Source of the DNA: Jannaschia pohangensis
GTDB taxonomy: Bacteria > Pseudomonadota > Alphaproteobacteria > Rhodobacterales > Rhodobacteraceae
Assembly: GCF_900113875.1 (NCBI RefSeq)
Contig: NZ_FORA01000002.1
Coordinates: forward strand, 186,001 to 250,000
Direction: 5' to 3'
Length of the DNA: 64,000 nucleotides
The stretch's first letter is position 1. Each line of letters starts with the position of its first letter. Under the pieces are notes generated by a model. That model worked only from the letters and a program-made list of their open reading frames with translations, ran no database searches and was not told the DNA's origin. Positions 63,689 to 64,000 of the stretch are shown here, piece by piece. Both the position numbers and the translations under genes were made by a program.

Positions 63689-64000
63689 GAACTACGGGGC
63701 AATATCAACGATTGGCTTTTTCCAGTCTTCGAGAAGTTCGCCACCCGCAAGATGTACATTTCAATGGCATTCCTTGCCGTGGTGCCATGATCAAGAACCG
63801 TTGCGTATAAGAATATGCATCAAGGAACGTCTCTCCGCCTGATATCAATCTCACAACTTTTAATCATACCGGAATGAAGCTGCAAATTACGCCGAATTCG
63901 TTTATCTGCTTATTAGATGCCACTCTCTCGAAAAACACCCCGGACCGGAATCAAGCCGAAGGCGCCGGTCTGATCGGCAACCCGCCCCGACCCTCAGGCC
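63689..64000. other. gene-free end of window, 312 bp
   Basis: Noticeably A/T-rich up to about 63930. The minus strand holds one open stretch of about 50 codons (about 63705-63860), including KCTSCGW, but it has no credible start or family. I see no tRNA, terminator or complete gene. A new gene may begin or end beyond the window. Confidence 0.4.

Noticed and set aside
63705-63860. About 50 open codons on the minus strand with KCTSCGW
   Set aside because: No credible start codon, ribosome site or family, and the stretch is too short to call. Mentioned only as part of the gene-free end.

Overview
The window is GC-rich (mid-60s percent) chromosomal DNA from an alphaproteobacterium, most likely a member of the Rhodobacteraceae/Roseobacter group. 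Evidence for this is the GcrA cell-cycle regulator, the malyl-CoA lyase, the aerobic-type cobaltochelatase CobN with CobO/CobC/CobD, the DUF1636 and DUF6455 proteins, a CtrA-type TTAA-N7-TTAAC box, and a G/C-rich intergenic repeat of the kind common in this family. The placement rests on protein resemblance recalled from memory, not on a search.

Layout. 1-9.8 kb: GcrA C-terminus, a MurA-family enzyme, phosphatidylethanolamine synthesis (pssA, psd), an AsmA protein, rimO, a DUF6455 protein, a secreted esterase-like protein, an M48 lipoprotein protease and accA. 10-19 kb: a membrane sensor with a degenerate GGDEF-like domain, malyl-CoA lyase, a Ca2+/Na+ exchanger, a TlpA-like thioredoxin head-to-head with argH, a mini-lipoprotein, greA, glutathionyl-hydroquinone reductase and a degenerate receiver protein facing a CtrA box. 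19.2-37.6 kb: cobalamin genes in four groups (DUF1636-cobC-cobD; riboswitch-hupE, terminator, cobW-GNAT; cobN-phosphatase; cobO), interrupted by a lytic transglycosylase, a transglutaminase-like protein, a YbjN-like protein, smc, psuG and small hypotheticals. 37.6-52.5 kb: an LRR protein gene with a likely frameshift, coupled to ileS, a flavin monooxygenase, a DUF2339 membrane protein, a cNMP-binding/TrxR-like fusion, the YcjF/YcjX pair around rpiB, and truA.

52.5-56.7 kb is a lower-GC island: DUF4123 protein, lipoprotein and Tle1-type (DUF2235) lipase, followed by a truncated, frameshifted IS6-family transposase. This is the layout of a type VI secretion effector module (adaptor, immunity protein, phospholipase) with no VgrG, PAAR or structural gene in view. 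It is the most interesting accessory feature. 56.7-64 kb returns to core genes: lldD, two MFS transporters, smpB, dapA and a Slt-type lytic transglycosylase.

How the genes work together: HupE (Co2+ uptake), CobW (metal chaperone), CobN (cobalt insertion), CobO (adenosylation) and CobC/CobD (aminopropanol arm) together give late aerobic B12 synthesis. The cobalamin riboswitch should shut off cobalt uptake when B12 is sufficient, and a strong terminator separates hupE from cobW. No rRNA, tRNA or CRISPR array was found. All homology calls are from reading the sequence. No database was searched.
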